64,000 bases of DNA from the NCBI RefSeq assembly GCF_000019185.1, contig NC_010334.1:2232001-2296000 (forward strand), written 5' to 3'. The notes beneath the pieces are model-generated. The model was not told where the DNA came from. It saw only the letters and a list, made by a program, of their open reading frames with translations, and searched no databases. A program made the position numbers and the translations under genes. This document shows positions 26,262 to 34,255 of the stretch, piece after piece; positions within the stretch are counted from its first letter, which is position 1, and every line of letters starts with the position of its first letter. This DNA comes from Shewanella halifaxensis HAW-EB4 (GTDB lineage: Bacteria > Pseudomonadota > Gammaproteobacteria > Enterobacterales > Shewanellaceae).

Positions 26262-26967
26262 CAAGTAGCAAAGATTATGCCTTTCTAACTCAGTGTAGAT
26301 GCGGCTGAGACCGTCGAAAACAGGGATGTTTTCGTTGAGCTCACATGGACGTGCTTGCAGCGAGTCTCAGAAGTGTCTGCACATACGCCTGCCGCAGGCA
26401 ATCGGAACCACTTTTGCTAATTATTACCCTCGAGCTAAAAATATATCGAATCAGTGTGGGCTTTGCTATCAAACGAAGTTTGATTGATTTGGCTTTACTT
26501 TAGATGCACACGTGCTTCACGTACCAACAAACTTTTGTCCAAAAGTAAGTGAGTCAACTCGATGTTTATAGCAAGCAACAGAGCTCTGTTGATGAGGTAG
26601 AGTCCGACTCTTCTTGAGGCGTGATTAGCTATGGCACGCCGAGATTTACGTGAGTAGCAGGTAAATGTCTCTTCAGTCGGTCGAAAAAACAACGATCAGG
26701 CTCTTTGATTCGCAAAACCTAAATAAGTTTGTTCGAAATCACATTCCTCCTCAAATCGCTCCCCTATACTGCGCGGCCTTTATGGGGTTCCGCTAGTTTT
26801 TCATTCGCATTTTTAAATCAAACTCCCTGCATTGCGTTGTTTATATCGCTGCGGGCGACATTTTCGGCGCCTATATGATGTGGCGATCTGGCTATGTGAT
26901 GCGATTAAGCTATGTAAACAGAACCCTTAAAAGGTCATATAAGAGCCGATTTAAGGAGATGTCCATT
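26262..26967. other. Non-coding gap at the right edge of the island
   Basis: No supported gene over about 700 bases. It contains the right copy of the interspersed repeat (26291-26415), then AT-rich sequence with a small inverted element (CACGTGCTTCACGT, CAAACTTTTGTCCAAAAG near 26508-26548). The last ~60 bases are an open frame upstream of the transporter start, but the ribosome site places the true start at 26968. Confidence 0.5.
26291..26415 (-). repeat. Interspersed repeat, right copy (inverted relative to 21541-21660)
   Basis: Reverse-complement match to 21541-21660, sharing AGTGTAGAT, CGTCGAAAAC, GATGTTTTCGTTGAGC, ACATGGACGT and AGTGTCTGCACATAC. The CGAAAACAGGGATGTTTTCG part is a hairpin. 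With the left copy it brackets about 4.6 kb of accessory DNA. Confidence 0.8.
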
Positions 26968-28260
26968 ATGGACTCTGTAATTAACAAAACTGAAAATGCC
27001 TCGGCACAAGTCAAGGTCAAATCAAGCTGGAGCAAGAGCGATACTCTATGGGTATTAGGGCTCTATGGTACGGCCGTGGGGGCTGGCACCCTTTTCCTGC
27101 CAATTAATGCGGCTCAAGGTGGCTTGATCCCTCTCATTATCATGGCACTGCTGGCACTGCCAATGACCTTCTTCGCTCATCGTGGATTGACCCGTTTTGT
27201 GTTATCGGGTTCAAATCCAGAAGCTGGGATCACCGAAGTGGTAGAGGAGCATTTTGGCGTCGGTATGGGCAAGGTTATCACCTTACTCTACTTCTTTGCT
27301 ATCTACCCGATTTTGCTTGTCTACAGTGTTGCGCTTACCAATACTGTCGAAAGCTTTATGCAACATCAGCTGAATATAGCACCGCCTAACCGCGCCACAT
27401 TAGCCTTAATCTTGATTATTGGTTTGATCGCCGTGGTTCGCTTAGGTGAGCAGTTAATTATCAAAGCGATGAGTGTGCTGGTTTTCCCATTCGTTGCCGT
27501 CCTCTTGCTGCTTTCCGTTTACCTAATTCCTTACTGGAACACGTCAATATTTAACAATGTGATGCCAGCAGATGGAGGAATAAGCACTATCTTAATGGCA
27601 TTGTGGTTAATACTGCCTGTGATGGTATTTTCATTTAATCACTCTCCGGTTATCTCCTCCTTTGCGGTCGATCGTAGGAAAGCTCACGGTGAAAATGCCG
27701 ACAAACAGTGTTCACGGATCTTAGCGTTCAGCCATATCCTTATGGTTGTCACTGTGATGTTTTTCGTATTTAGTTGCGTATTTAGTTTATCTCCAGCCAA
27801 TTTAGCAGAGGCGAAAGCGCAAAATGTGTCGATATTAACGTATCTGGCAAACCATTTTGATACGCCGATTATCGCCTATGTCGCGCCAATTGTTGCGATC
27901 ATCGCTATCACTAAGTCATTCTTTGGCCACTATATCGGGGCGAGTGAAGGCTTTAATGGTTTAATCATCAAGGCTGCACGCGGCAAGGGAAAAGAGGTTA
28001 ATCTTGTCACTCTGAACCGTGTTACCGCAGGTTTTATGCTATTGACCACGTGGGCCGTAGCCACAATCAACCCGAATATTTTGGGAATGATTGAAAGCCT
28101 AGGTGGACCAATCATCGCGCTGCTGCTGTTTATTATGCCGATGTACGCCATCATGAAAGTGCCGGCGATGAAGCAATACTCGGGTGCCATAAGCAATGTT
28201 TTTGTGGTGATTATCGGATTGGTATCAATCTCGGCAATCTTCTATTCATTGGTGCAGTAA
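26968..28260 (+). CDS. HAAAP-family amino acid permease, serine (SdaC)-like
   Basis: Inner-membrane amino acid transporter of the hydroxy/aromatic amino acid permease family, 430 residues with about eleven hydrophobic segments. Seen: DTLWVLGLYGTAVGAGTLFLPINAAQGGLIPL near the N-terminus, LVYSVALTNTVESF, and FSFNHSPVISSFAVD, all characteristic of SdaC-like serine carriers; tryptophan/tyrosine carriers differ at these sites. The frame extends upstream to 26875, but AAGGAG at 26953-26958 sits 9 bases before the ATG at 26968, which also gives the standard family length. No serine deaminase gene is adjacent. Confidence 0.88.
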   Translation: MDSVINKTENASAQVKVKSSWSKSDTLWVLGLYGTAVGAGTLFLPINAAQGGLIPLIIMALLALPMTFFAHRGLTRFVLSGSNPEAGITEVVEEHFGVGMGKVITLLYFFAIYPILLVYSVALTNTVESFMQHQLNIAPPNRATLALILIIGLIAVVRLGEQLIIKAMSVLVFPFVAVLLLLSVYLIPYWNTSIFNNVMPADGGISTILMALWLILPVMVFSFNHSPVISSFAVDRRKAHGENADKQCSRILAFSHILMVVTVMFFVFSCVFSLSPANLAEAKAQNVSILTYLANHFDTPIIAYVAPIVAIIAITKSFFGHYIGASEGFNGLIIKAARGKGKEVNLVTLNRVTAGFMLLTTWAVATINPNILGMIESLGGPIIALLLFIMPMYAIMKVPAMKQYSGAISNVFVVIIGLVSISAIFYSLVQ

Positions 28261-28269
28261 AACGACGAA

Positions 28270-28302
28270 GAGGGCAAGAGCCATTGGTTTTTGCTCTCTC
28301 TT
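28270..28302 (+). terminator. Candidate terminator after the amino acid permease
   Basis: Stem GAGGGCAAGAGCCA / TGGTTTTTGCTCTC pairs with three G-U wobble pairs, about 10 bases after the stop. The tail is T/C-rich rather than a clean T-run. Confidence 0.5.
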
Positions 28303-28524
28303 CCTGCTTTTTCGCCTTCTGCTCACTGGCCGAGCCTGTTCATTTTAAGCTGTACTTTTTAAGTCGATAGTGCAGACCTTCCTGTTAAAAGAAAATAGCC
28401 GAGCTTATCAAGCTTATAAAACAGTCAGTTAGATTGCTTAAAATCTATAGAACATCACAATTTTCCCGATGATTTAGTCTTACTTTAACTCTCAGTTGCA
28501 CTTTTGTCTCTGACAGGGAACACC

Positions 28525-28638
28525 TTGCTGAACCTAAGAGGCACCTTGTTCAGTGAACTATTAGTTGTTACGGCAATGCTGCCTATCTTATTGATTATTA
28601 GTGGCTTCGTGTGGAGCTATTACAAGCGTTGCAATTAA
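28525..28638 (+). CDS. Possible 37-residue membrane microprotein
   Basis: TTG start with AGGGAA 4 bases upstream. The predicted peptide MLNLRGTLFSELLVVTAML... has one strongly hydrophobic stretch (about residues 12-29) and a basic, Cys-containing end (WSYYKRCN). Its layout resembles small membrane proteins or type I toxins, but no family is recognised and the start codon is weak. The surrounding ~560-base gap has no other supported gene. Confidence 0.3.
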   Translation: MLNLRGTLFSELLVVTAMLPILLIISGFVWSYYKRCN

Positions 28639-28888
28639 ATACGGACTGTCAGTCAGTATTTTCCGAGCAACAGGCTCCTTATGTGGTTGCCGCGACAACA
28701 AGCAAACAGAGAGAAAACTTGCCGTTTTTTCAGCGCCCAAGCTGCGAACTGCATTCAGCTTCCGTTCATCTTCACACAGGCCTACTAGCGCCATCAGCAA
28801 ATAATCACTGAAACTTACTCACTTGTTGTGCAGTGCTAAACTTCACCACAAGTATAATTGGACAAAGGTTGGGGATATGGAGAAATTT

Positions 28889-29263
28889 ATGCATCGCACC
28901 TCAAATATATTATTACTCGCTGCAATAACTGTATTGGCAACACCAGTCTTGGCTGACGAACCTCAGCAGGATATTTTATTAAAAGAAGAGCAAATTGATA
29001 CAGGACTGAAGAATTTCGGCTATCAGACAGGCTTAGCGCTTGGTTGTGTGGCCGCAGACCAACGCGCACAATTAGAAACCGAGGCTATGAATATCAATAG
29101 CGAAATCAGTCGCACTCTGGGGGGCGACCGAGCGTTTCTCTATGCCGCTAGCTTTGGATACGGCACTAATATTGAACTTAATGTGCAGGAGTGTACTGAA
29201 GCGTTGGCAAATTTTGAAAAACGAGCCGCAGCATTTCACCAAGATACGAGAGGCGAGAAATGA
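28889..29263 (+). CDS. Small secreted periplasmic protein, unknown
   Basis: About 124 residues with a clear signal peptide (TSNILLLAAITVLATPVLA). The mature part is helical, with two Cys (GLALGCVAAD and VQECTEAL) that could pair in the periplasm. I do not recognise the family. The ATG at 28889 has TGGAG 6-7 bases upstream; an in-frame ATG at 28877 is the alternative. The stop overlaps the next start (ATGA), so both small secreted proteins are made together. Confidence 0.75.
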   Translation: MHRTSNILLLAAITVLATPVLADEPQQDILLKEEQIDTGLKNFGYQTGLALGCVAADQRAQLETEAMNINSEISRTLGGDRAFLYAASFGYGTNIELNVQECTEALANFEKRAAAFHQDTRGEK

Positions 29264-29631
29264 AACAAGGACTAACACTCGCCTTGACGGTATTGCTGGT
29301 AACCGGTCTCGGGAGCTTTGATGCCAATGCTGGCCGCTATGAAGTACGCAAAGAGATCCGTGAGGGGGTCCGCGAAGTCAATCGCGAAAAGCGCGAAGCT
29401 GCCCGTGAAGTTTTACGTTGCAAGACCCGCAAATGTGCCAAACGTGAAATTCGTGAGGGTTATCGAGAGGTCGCCAGAGAAAAACGCGAAGCACGCCGCG
29501 AAATCCGTCATGCTCTGCATGATAACCGCCATGACCGATGGCAAAATAACAATGATAATTTCCTGACCGGTGTATTGGTTGGCGGGGCGATTATTGGCGC
29601 TGCAACCGCAATTGCTAACGATAATAACTGA
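29260..29631 (+). CDS. Secreted Arg/Glu-rich repeat protein
   Basis: A 123-residue protein with signal peptide (LTLALTVLLVTGLGSFDANA). The mature region contains an internal duplication: REIREGVREVNREKREAARE and REIREGYREVAREKREARRE, separated by a CKTRKC pair, so two charged helices may be joined by a disulfide. It ends with a Gly/Ala hydrophobic stretch (FLTGVLVGGAIIGAATAIA) that could insert in a membrane. ATGA overlap with the preceding gene shows co-translation. It resembles hypothetical RcnB-neighbour or EF-type stress proteins only loosely; function unknown. Confidence 0.75.
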   Translation: MKQGLTLALTVLLVTGLGSFDANAGRYEVRKEIREGVREVNREKREAAREVLRCKTRKCAKREIREGYREVAREKREARREIRHALHDNRHDRWQNNNDNFLTGVLVGGAIIGAATAIANDNN

Positions 29632-29735
29632 GCCAGTGGCTTAGTTACACCAGCTTGAATGCAAGCTCTGCTTGGCGCAGCATCTAACCTAGTGGCTATG
29701 GGCACCAACGACGAACAGGGTCAAGGAACGTTTTT

Positions 29736-29757
29736 AACCGCAAGGACGCGGTTTTTC
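29736..29757 (+). terminator. Intrinsic terminator
   Basis: Stem AACCGC / GCGGTT with a loop of six bases followed by TTTTC; preceded by T5. It lies about 105 bases after the small secreted gene pair. Confidence 0.65.
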
Positions 29758-30094
29758 TCGATAGGCTTCATACCATGAGTCTCTTGCTGCTACGGCTCCA
29801 TATGTTGCTTGATTCTCTTCAAACTGCACAGCAAATCGCACTGCAAACCGCTTGTTTCCATCGCTCGATTTCTCTTCTCAATTGCTGCTAACCTGTTAGA
29901 GTCGTTATTCTACAAATAGAGTGACCATCTTTGATGTTCATTGAAACCAATCGAGTTTTTGGTATCTCTTCTACCTTGACCAAAGAGATGTAATGGATTA
30001 CCCCCCAGACATAAATATAGACAGACATAAATATAGACAGGCATAAGCATAGACAGACATAAACATAGACAGAGTGATACAAGGGACATTTGCC
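29758..30094. other. Gap before the alcohol dehydrogenase
   Basis: No gene seen. The 3' part holds a 16-bp tandem repeat (30007-30070) that ends 24 bases before the start codon, so it occupies the expected promoter and leader region. Confidence 0.6.
30007..30070. repeat. Four-copy 16-bp tandem repeat upstream of the alcohol dehydrogenase
   Basis: Units AGACATAAATATAGAC (30007-30022), an identical second copy (30023-30038), AGGCATAAGCATAGAC (30039-30054) and AGACATAAACATAGAC (30055-30070). Each holds a TATAG or CATAG block that could act as a -10-like element, so copy number may change transcription. Confidence 0.92.
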
Positions 30095-31327
30095 ATGGAA
30101 CACAATACTAAAAGTAGGCTTTTTCCGCTTCAGGTTTTGGCGTACAAGGGTTATATGAAGGCGTTGAAGCTGGCGGCCAAGATAATCCCCATGCCGAAGC
30201 CAACCCTTTTTACCGGCGAGGGTTCATCATTAGAACTGTGTGATGCCATGGCACATATGGGGATGAAGAGGGTACTTATTGTCACCGACAGCGTTTTGAT
30301 TAAGTTGGGGCTTTTAGATGCAATTCAAAGCCGCCTAACGGACAGTAATGTTGAATATGTCATCTATGATGGTGTGCTGCCCGATCCTACCTATACCCAG
30401 GTAGAGTCCGGCTTAGCCCTCTATAATCGTCATCGTTGCGATTCCATTTTGGCCGTCGGCGGGGGCTCGCCGATTGATGCCGCAAAAGTGATCGCCGCAA
30501 GAGTGAATAACCATCGAAAGATAGAGAAGCTCACCGGCCTATTTCGGGTATGGAGAGCGCCTGCGCCGCTGTTTGCCATACCGACAACGGCGGGGACGGG
30601 ATCAGAGGTGACTATCGCCGCAGTGGTTTCCGACCCCTTGACTCATAAGAAGACACCACTTATCGATCCAAAGCTTGTGCCTATGATGGCTTCGCTGGAT
30701 GCGTCGTTAATGACGGGTTTGCCGCCTCATGTGACGAGTGCAACGGGGATGGATGCACTGACTCATGCCGTCGAGGCGTTTATCTCTATGAACGCTTCAG
30801 CCGATACCGATGCCTACGCGATAGCGGCGACGCGCCTTATCATGCAGAACTTATCGAAAGTGGTTATGGATGGCAGCGATATCGAGGCGCGGCACAATAT
30901 GGCGATGGCCTCTTATTACGCAGGTCTGGCGTTTACCAAGGCAAGCCTAGGTTATGTGCACGCTATCTCTCATAATCTGGGGGCTAAATATGGCACCCCA
31001 CACGGTCTGGCCAATGCCATCGTCTTGCCCTATGTTCTCGATTATTCAAAGGAGGAGATAGTGCCCCGTCTGGCCGAACTCTCACGCATCTGCGGTCTTG
31101 GTAAGGACTGTGATAGTGATGAGGAGCTGGCGCAGGTATTTATCGAGCATATTCAGGGGATGCTCAATGAGTATGGCATCGCTTCGCAGCTCGATACCCT
31201 TAAGGTTGAAGATGTGCCAGAGTTAGCTAGGGCGGCGCTGAAGGAGGCGCATTTTAACTATCCGGTGCCCAAATATATGGATCAGCTTCAGTGTGAGGCG
31301 CTTATCAGGCAGATGCTAGTGGTGTAA
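30095..31327 (+). CDS. Iron-containing alcohol dehydrogenase (type III)
   Basis: NAD(P)-dependent, Fe2+-type alcohol dehydrogenase, 410 residues. Seen: ILAVGGGSPIDAAKVIAA (nucleotide loop GGGSxID), PTTAGTGSEVT, GMDALTHAVEAF and LGYVHAISHNLGAKYGTPHG with the metal-binding His residues. Substrate cannot be told. The frame reaches up to a GTG at 30074, but AAGGGA at 30081-30086 sits 8 bases before the ATG at 30095. Single gene, 3' end unpaired; a 16-bp tandem repeat precedes it. Confidence 0.92.
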   Translation: MEHNTKSRLFPLQVLAYKGYMKALKLAAKIIPMPKPTLFTGEGSSLELCDAMAHMGMKRVLIVTDSVLIKLGLLDAIQSRLTDSNVEYVIYDGVLPDPTYTQVESGLALYNRHRCDSILAVGGGSPIDAAKVIAARVNNHRKIEKLTGLFRVWRAPAPLFAIPTTAGTGSEVTIAAVVSDPLTHKKTPLIDPKLVPMMASLDASLMTGLPPHVTSATGMDALTHAVEAFISMNASADTDAYAIAATRLIMQNLSKVVMDGSDIEARHNMAMASYYAGLAFTKASLGYVHAISHNLGAKYGTPHGLANAIVLPYVLDYSKEEIVPRLAELSRICGLGKDCDSDEELAQVFIEHIQGMLNEYGIASQLDTLKVEDVPELARAALKEAHFNYPVPKYMDQLQCEALIRQMLVV

Positions 31328-31586
31328 CACCTATCTGCTATCTGCCGTGGCTAATGACAAGACACCTTTTGAAACCGATATTTAAATGAGTGGTGCACTT
31401 CTACTTTGAACAAGGGCTGGAATCGTATTGAGCGGAATATTTGGGTGCCTATGGGCTGTAGACACCTATAATTGTATGACGCAGTGATGATGCCATGAGT
31501 GAGCCTAACCAGTATAAGCCTGTTTATATGCCATGTTGTTATTGATTATGGCTCCTCTCTAGTTTGCTAACGCTATTGCCCTTTGG

Positions 31587-32459
31587 TCATTCAATAATGT
31601 TTTTGATTAAATGAGTCAGAAATTGCGTTAGGGGAGAATCACGTTTTCTTTGTGGGTAACATGCAACCATTGCAATCTCTAGTTGATATTCAGCAGGGAT
31701 AGGTATGAAGTAAAAATCAGCTGGTAGCTGTTTTAGCCCTGTGATACAGGCGGCTTTATTTTGACGCAAAATATCAAAGCCTACCGAAGCACTATCAACG
31801 TAAGATCTGAGATTAATCGATATTCCTTTCTGTTTGAGCGTTTCTAATTGTAAGAATACATTTTCATTCCATCCTCTGAGCCGGATCATCTCGAGCGGCC
31901 ATTGGATCACTTCACTCCACTTAGGTTTTCCATGAGATTGGTGCACCACAAATCCAATTTCATCTCTATACAATATTTGCTGATAGATTGATTGAGACTC
32001 GCGTCAAACAGTTGTATACCTATATCTATTTCGCCTTCAATGATTAACTCTTTGGTGCTGTTACTCCAGGACTGCAATCGAATTTCTGCATTAGGAAAGC
32101 TTGAGTGTACTTTTTGGTAAATTTCAGTTCCATTTGACTCAAATGTAATGCCATTCAGTGCGATTGTGATGGGCTTTTTATATTCCTTTGGATCAAACTG
32201 GGTGCTTAAAAACGCGTCATCAATTAGATCTAACGCCTGAGTGATTTTTGGAATGAGGCTGGATGTGAACTCCGTCGGTTCAAGTCCGGCTGCGCCACGC
32301 ACAAACAGTTTATCGTTAGTGTGCTCCCTAAGCCTTGATAGACTCTTGCTTATTGCACTTTCTGTCTTGCCTAGTTTTCTGCCAACGAGCTTCATATTAC
32401 GATATTTATTCAAGAGGACGAGCATTTTCAATAAATTCAGATCAATCTCTCTTTCCATA
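31587..32459 (-). pseudogene. LysR-family regulator with a frameshift
   Basis: Two overlapping frames together make one LysR protein of about 290 residues: the N-terminal part (winged helix LLKMLVLLNKYRNMKLVGRKLGKTESAISKSLSRLRE, start MEREIDLN at 32459) and the C-terminal ligand domain (DEIGFVVHQSHGKPKW to stop at 31587). The break lies near 31987-31994, where the minus strand reads CAATCAAT. Adding one 4-base AATC unit joins the frames as ASLNQSIYQQILYRDEIG, so loss of one of three AATC copies is the likely cause. It is divergent from the sulfatase gene and would be expected to regulate it. It may be a true pseudogene, a switchable gene or a sequencing error. Confidence 0.8.
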
Positions 32460-32543
32460 TGTTCAAGTGTTCCTTTCCTAATAGTCCAAATATTCAAGGT
32501 AACATAACTTAGCCCATTCTAAAATAAGATAGAAATTCAGGTT

Positions 32544-34208
32544 ATGAAACTCAACAAAATCATGTTAACGCTGTTGTCCGTATGTACTATCGCGTCAAAT
32601 CCAATGATGGCGTACGCGAAAGATCACAACGAGACTATCGACGCTCAAGAACCCCCCAATATTATCCTCATTGTTGCAGATGACTTAGGTTGGACCGACT
32701 TAAGTCGTTATGGCAGCGAAATACAGACACCAAATATTGATCTGATAGCCCATGAAGGTATTCAGTTTACCGACTTTCATGCATCAGTAAGCTGCTCACC
32801 GACCCGCACCATGTTGCTAACTGGCGTGGATAACCATCAAGCGGGTATGGGAAATATGAGTGAGCTATTGACCGAGGCCCAAAGGGGACAGCCTGGCTAC
32901 GAAGGCTATATAAACAAAGATGTTGTCACTTTGTCTGAGGTATTAAAGAACAACAATTATAACACTTACATGGCAGGTAAATGGCATTTGGGTCATCAGC
33001 AAACAAACTGGCCGTATGCGCGTGGGTTTGAACGCTCATTTAGCACACTTGAAGCCGGGGGGAGTCATTGGTCTGATATGACAGGTTTGTTGGCTGAAAT
33101 ACAGGAAACATCGACGTATGTTCGTGACAACAAGCAATTAACTGAGCTACCAAGAAGTTTTTATTCCACAACGGCCTATACCGATGAGTTAATGACCTAT
33201 ATCCGAGAAGGTAAGCGCAATAACAAGCCCTTCTTTGGATACTTGGCATTTACAGCACCACATGATCCTTTGCACGCGCCTGAACCTTGGTTGAGTGAGT
33301 ATGAAGGGGTTTATGATTCAGGATATGAAGTATTAAAAGCGCAGCGTATCAAAAATAGTAAAAAGCTTGGGCTAATTAGTCAGGACGCCCCAGAGCCAGA
33401 GATGCACCCCGTTGTTACGCCATGGAAGCAGCTCTCCAAAGAGCAAAAAATGATAGAAACTAAAGCGATGGAAACATACGCTGGCATGATCTCCAACATG
33501 GACTACAACGTTGGCCGATTACAGCGTTTTCTGAAAGACATCAATGAATATGATAATACCATTTTTGTTTTCATGAGTGATAACGGCGCTAACCCATGGT
33601 TCTCAGAAGAGTATCCGGGGAACAGAGGCAGTTCATTTTTAGCTCAGTTTGACAATAGCTTAGAAAATATTGGCCAACCGATGTCACATTATGCCTATGG
33701 CGCGGGATGGGCTTCTGCAAGCAACGGTCCTTTGGACCGCTTTAAAATGACTGTCAGTGAGGGAGGCATTAGAGTTCCCTTGCTGATCTCTGGCCCAGGC
33801 ATAAACAAGCGCGATGATATTAACGGTAGTTTCGCTTATGTGACTGATCTTATGCCAACGCTGCTCGATTATGCCAATGCAAAACATCCTGACACCTTTA
33901 ATGGGCGTGATGTGATAGATATGCAGGGTAAATCAATGCGCCAAATGCTTGAGGGGAAAAAAGAGTCGGTTCATAGCGACAGTGATGTCACCAGTGGCGA
34001 AATGAGGTTTGGCAGATGGACGAGATTAGGAGACTTTAAAGCCGCGATGATCCCAAAGCCATACGGTGATGGTCAATGGAAATTGTTTAATCTTGTAAAC
34101 GATCCAGGAGAAACGAACGATCTATCCAAACAGTATCCACAAAAACTGCAGCAACTTACGCAAGAATGGGATAAGTATGCGGAGCGTGTTGGTGTTATTG
34201 GAAAATAA
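32544..34208 (+). CDS. Secreted Cys-type sulfatase (arylsulfatase family)
   Basis: Type I sulfatase, 554 residues, exported (signal peptide, cleavage near MMAYA). Seen: ADDLGWTDLSRYG metal site, the active-site signature C-S-P-T-R with Cys84 to become formylglycine, TGVDNHQAGMGNM, YMAGKWHLGHQ (second signature) and FVFMSDNGANP. Arylsulfatases release sulfate from sulfate esters, here probably of algal or other marine polymers; the substrate is not deducible. The next gene encodes the matching radical-SAM maturase; the divergent LysR gene, now frameshifted, is the probable regulator. Confidence 0.93.
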   Translation: MKLNKIMLTLLSVCTIASNPMMAYAKDHNETIDAQEPPNIILIVADDLGWTDLSRYGSEIQTPNIDLIAHEGIQFTDFHASVSCSPTRTMLLTGVDNHQAGMGNMSELLTEAQRGQPGYEGYINKDVVTLSEVLKNNNYNTYMAGKWHLGHQQTNWPYARGFERSFSTLEAGGSHWSDMTGLLAEIQETSTYVRDNKQLTELPRSFYSTTAYTDELMTYIREGKRNNKPFFGYLAFTAPHDPLHAPEPWLSEYEGVYDSGYEVLKAQRIKNSKKLGLISQDAPEPEMHPVVTPWKQLSKEQKMIETKAMETYAGMISNMDYNVGRLQRFLKDINEYDNTIFVFMSDNGANPWFSEEYPGNRGSSFLAQFDNSLENIGQPMSHYAYGAGWASASNGPLDRFKMTVSEGGIRVPLLISGPGINKRDDINGSFAYVTDLMPTLLDYANAKHPDTFNGRDVIDMQGKSMRQMLEGKKESVHSDSDVTSGEMRFGRWTRLGDFKAAMIPKPYGDGQWKLFNLVNDPGETNDLSKQYPQKLQQLTQEWDKYAERVGVIGK

Positions 34209-34255
34209 TAAATAATGATTAAGGGCAAGGATGCCCAACTATTCTTGAGGTTCTG

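Noticed and set aside
18569..26415. Integration of the island at the tRNA-Asp cluster
   Set aside because: All three tRNAs are complete and identical, no 3'-end duplicate of the tRNA is seen near the island ends, and no integrase of tyrosine type is present; the island starts over 2 kb away beyond the antiporter.
28601..28811. Overlapping short frames on both strands
   Set aside because: Ser/Cys-rich mutually overlapping products without start signals; only the 37-residue hydrophobic frame just upstream is kept, at low confidence.
29318..29566. Second frame inside the Arg/Glu-rich protein gene
   Set aside because: Product is a shifted reading of the repeat; the signal-peptide frame is clearly the coding one.
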